NCBI GenBank assembly: GCA_947632125.1
Contig: CANRNV010000014.1
Location: forward strand, 1 to 32,595
Direction of reading: 5' to 3'
DNA length: 32,595 nucleotides
DNA from: an uncultured Clostridia bacterium
GTDB taxonomy: Bacteria; Bacillota; Clostridia; Christensenellales; Pumilibacteraceae
Shown here one piece after another: positions 30,871 to 32,595 of this stretch. The first letter of the stretch is position 1. Each line of letters starts with the position of its first letter. The translations under genes were made by a program, and so were the position numbers. Below the pieces are notes generated by a model. That model did no database searches, was not told where the DNA came from, and saw nothing but the letters and a program-made list of their open reading frames with translations.

Positions 30871-32595
30871 TCACGCTGCCTTTTTGGTGTAAGTATAATT
30901 ATAATAAAGGGTCATATTACCGGACGCATCTTGTTGCCAAGTAAATTTTTCGTTAGTCAAGCTACCGCCGGACACTTGGTTCATGATAAGAGTTTCTCCG
31001 TCCCAACTTACTATAACCCATTCACCCTCGGGACCCCATCCATCGCACTTGAAAGTAACAGTACCGTCGGCTCTGATCTCAATGTACTTAGTACCATTAG
31101 TATACTTTCCGAAAAAGTTCTCCGGGAAGTCGAACTGTGACTCAAATTGATAGTGTTTTTCCTCGATGTACTTAACGCCTTTGTAAGTGATTGAATACGT
31201 ACTTGCGTTGTACTCGATGACGTCGTTATTATCCGCCAAGGTCACGGTAGTTCCCTCTACTTTGGAAAGCTTGTAGGTACTGTCCGCGCCGCCGATATGA
31301 GCCTTGACACCGTCATTAGAAACCTCGATGTAGTTGTCTTGATTAGCCTCGTCGAAGTACTTGCCTGCCATTCCGTCGGGAAGAGTTACCGTCGTAGCTT
31401 CTCCCGAACCGGCTTTTTTCGTCAAGCTTTTGTTGCTGTAGGTAATGGTGCCATTGTGGAACTCGATCATTGCGGTGTTGTTCATCTCGGCAAAGAGCCA
31501 ATCAAGTCCGCTGTCATACCGGGTTATAAGATAGAGCTTACTGCCGCTACTCGTAGTTATTACCACGTAGCCGTCCTTAGCTATCTCTATGGTCGTAGAA
31601 CTATTCTCCCAAGTGCCGTAGAGCTCCTCGGGAATGTCCATCTCCGTTTTTGAGGGAACCCGCTTCCATGCCACTGCCGAGCCGTTCGACATCAATCTCG
31701 GGTCGCTTATGGCTGTATTGTAATCAAGCTTAACGGCTTCTCCCGCGCCACTCTTGGACTTGATCGTTACAGAGTAGTTATCCTCCTCGTTGGTAGCCTC
31801 GATGACTTCCCATTCTTCCGTCGTGCCGTCGATCTTCCTTACCTTTACGGCTGCGGTGCCGTCGAAAATGTAAGCAAGGGACGGACCTACGAATATGCCG
31901 TTAAACACTTCGGGAACGACAAGTTCGGGCTCCTCGGGTCCTTCCTCGTCCTTGGTGTAAGTTGTACCGGCGATTTGGACCTTATCGGGAGTTGCCTTTT
32001 TGAATTGACCATATTTGTAAACAGTCGTGTCTACGGGGAGCAACTCCATATTTCCGGTTTCATCATCGTAACTAACGATACAATAATGCTTATCTATAGC
32101 GCCACGAGCATTGTAGACAAGCACATGGTAAGTTCCGTCGAATACGCACTTTTTAGCTCCATTCGAATACGAGCCTTTAAGTTCGGGCATCTTTACCGCA
32201 GTTTCGGGCACCGGTCTTGCCTGAACGGTTCCTCTTGAGCTGCTGATATAAAGGCACTTATCCGAACTATAAAAATACCACTTCTTCTCGGCATTTCCCG
32301 GATTCTCAACAGACTTATACATAAAGGTTCCGTCGGTGCTGCTCGTTATCGTGAAATGCTCAACGTTGCCCTCGATGTCCTTTGCCGTAATATTAGCTCC
32401 GTCGAATGTATAGATCTTGCCGTCAATAGCAAAGTACTCGCCTTTTAAGTCCGCAAGGTCGGGGAACGAGGGTTGCTCTTCCGCGCCCTCAAGCTTGTAG
32501 GTCTTTGTTGCGGGTTTTTCCTCTACAACAACTTCTTCGGTGATGGTCTTTGCTGTCTTATCGTAGGTAATGGTCTTAATGGAACTTCCGGCGGA
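30871..32595 (-). CDS. Large secreted-type beta-repeat protein (5' end beyond the window)
   Basis: The minus-strand frame is open to the last base of the window, so the 483 codons from ATG 32322 understate it; at least 574 residues are visible. It is built of about six repeats of 55-90 residues, each opening with a hydrophobic-Pro-Glu/Asp motif and a Gly-aromatic step: FPDLADLKGEYF, MPELKGSYS, VPEVFNGIF, IPEELYGTW, LPDGMAGKY and FPENFFGKYT. Each is followed by alternating strands with Phe-Asp-Gly or Asp-Gly turns. The composition (Thr, Ser, Gly, Asn, Tyr; almost no Cys) suits a surface or secreted protein. The signal peptide, if any, is outside the window. The C terminus TYTKKAA shows no LPXTG or membrane anchor. 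Family unknown to me; lipocalin-like or DUF-type beta barrels are possible. Confidence 0.8.
   Translation of the reverse strand, partial: SAGSSIKTITYDKTAKTITEEVVVEEKPATKTYKLEGAEEQPSFPDLADLKGEYFAIDGKIYTFDGANITAKDIEGNVEHFTITSSTDGTFMYKSVENPGNAEKKWYFYSSDKCLYISSSRGTVQARPVPETAVKMPELKGSYSNGAKKCVFDGTYHVLVYNARGAIDKHYCIVSYDDETGNMELLPVDTTVYKYGQFKKATPDKVQIAGTTYTKDEEGPEEPELVVPEVFNGIFVGPSLAYIFDGTAAVKVRKIDGTTEEWEVIEATNEEDNYSVTIKSKSGAGEAVKLDYNTAISDPRLMSNGSAVAWKRVPSKTEMDIPEELYGTWENSSTTIEIAKDGYVVITTSSGSKLYLITRYDSGLDWLFAEMNNTAMIEFHNGTITYSNKSLTKKAGSGEATTVTLPDGMAGKYFDEANQDNYIEVSNDGVKAHIGGADSTYKLSKVEGTTVTLADNNDVIEYNASTYSITYKGVKYIEEKHYQFESQFDFPENFFGKYTNGTKYIEIRADGTVTFKCDGWGPEGEWVIVSWDGETLIMNQVSGGSLTNEKFTWQQDASGNMTLYYNYTYTKKAA

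Overview
The window looks like a chromosomal segment of an uncultured-type, low-to-moderate GC Bacillota of class Clostridia. The evidence is gene order (dgt-dnaG-rpoD-trmK, rpmF-plsX-rnc-smc-ftsY, tig-clpP-clpX), Shine-Dalgarno sequences of the AGGAGG type, frequent TTG starts (dgt, dnaG, smc, clpX), classic TTGACA/TATAAT promoters with 17-bp spacers, and a preQ1 riboswitch. I cannot assign a genus from sequence alone. Most of the middle (about 2.9-24.7 kb) is housekeeping; the two ends (1-2.8 kb and 24.7-32.6 kb) are AT-richer or repetitive accessory DNA.

Left accessory end (1-2.9 kb): the 3' end of a surface-type protein gene converges on and overlaps a minus-strand two-gene operon encoding a KilA-N DNA-binding protein and a TIR-domain protein, a plausible defence module. 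Between it and dgt lie a promoter and palindrome for that operon, an RNA element with two mutually exclusive hairpins ending in a terminator, a possible 52-residue ORF and a second terminator.

Core (2.9-24.7 kb): one promoter at 2893 appears to serve dgt, dnaG, two tandem rpoD paralogues, trmK, a zinc-ribbon coiled-coil gene and galU. A preQ1-I riboswitch with its terminator then controls a VUT-family queuosine-precursor transporter and an SDR dehydrogenase. rpmF-plsX-rnc follows from its own promoter, then smc-ftsY-pcp. rqcH faces pcp and is divergent from tig, which precedes clpP and clpX. The theme is replication, transcription, translation, lipid synthesis, chromosome organisation, protein targeting and protein quality control.

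Right accessory end (24.7-32.6 kb): a very unusual 784-residue protein joins an N-terminal PadR winged helix to a roughly 500-residue acidic, repeat-bearing linker and four C-terminal membrane segments. A consensus promoter and two copies of a 13-bp palindrome (TATGTCWGACATA) lie upstream; the palindrome recurs elsewhere in the window. Then come a complete tyrosine recombinase, a small XRE repressor divergent from an unknown 93-residue gene with operator-like repeats between them, a membrane NERD-nuclease/zinc-ribbon protein, a 580-bp gene-free stretch packed with perfect hairpins, and a large beta-rich repeat protein that runs off the right edge.

The best candidates for something undescribed are the membrane-tethered PadR regulator with its palindromes, the KilA-N/TIR operon with its neighbouring structured RNA, the tandem sigma factors, and the hairpin-dense island at 30.3-30.85 kb.
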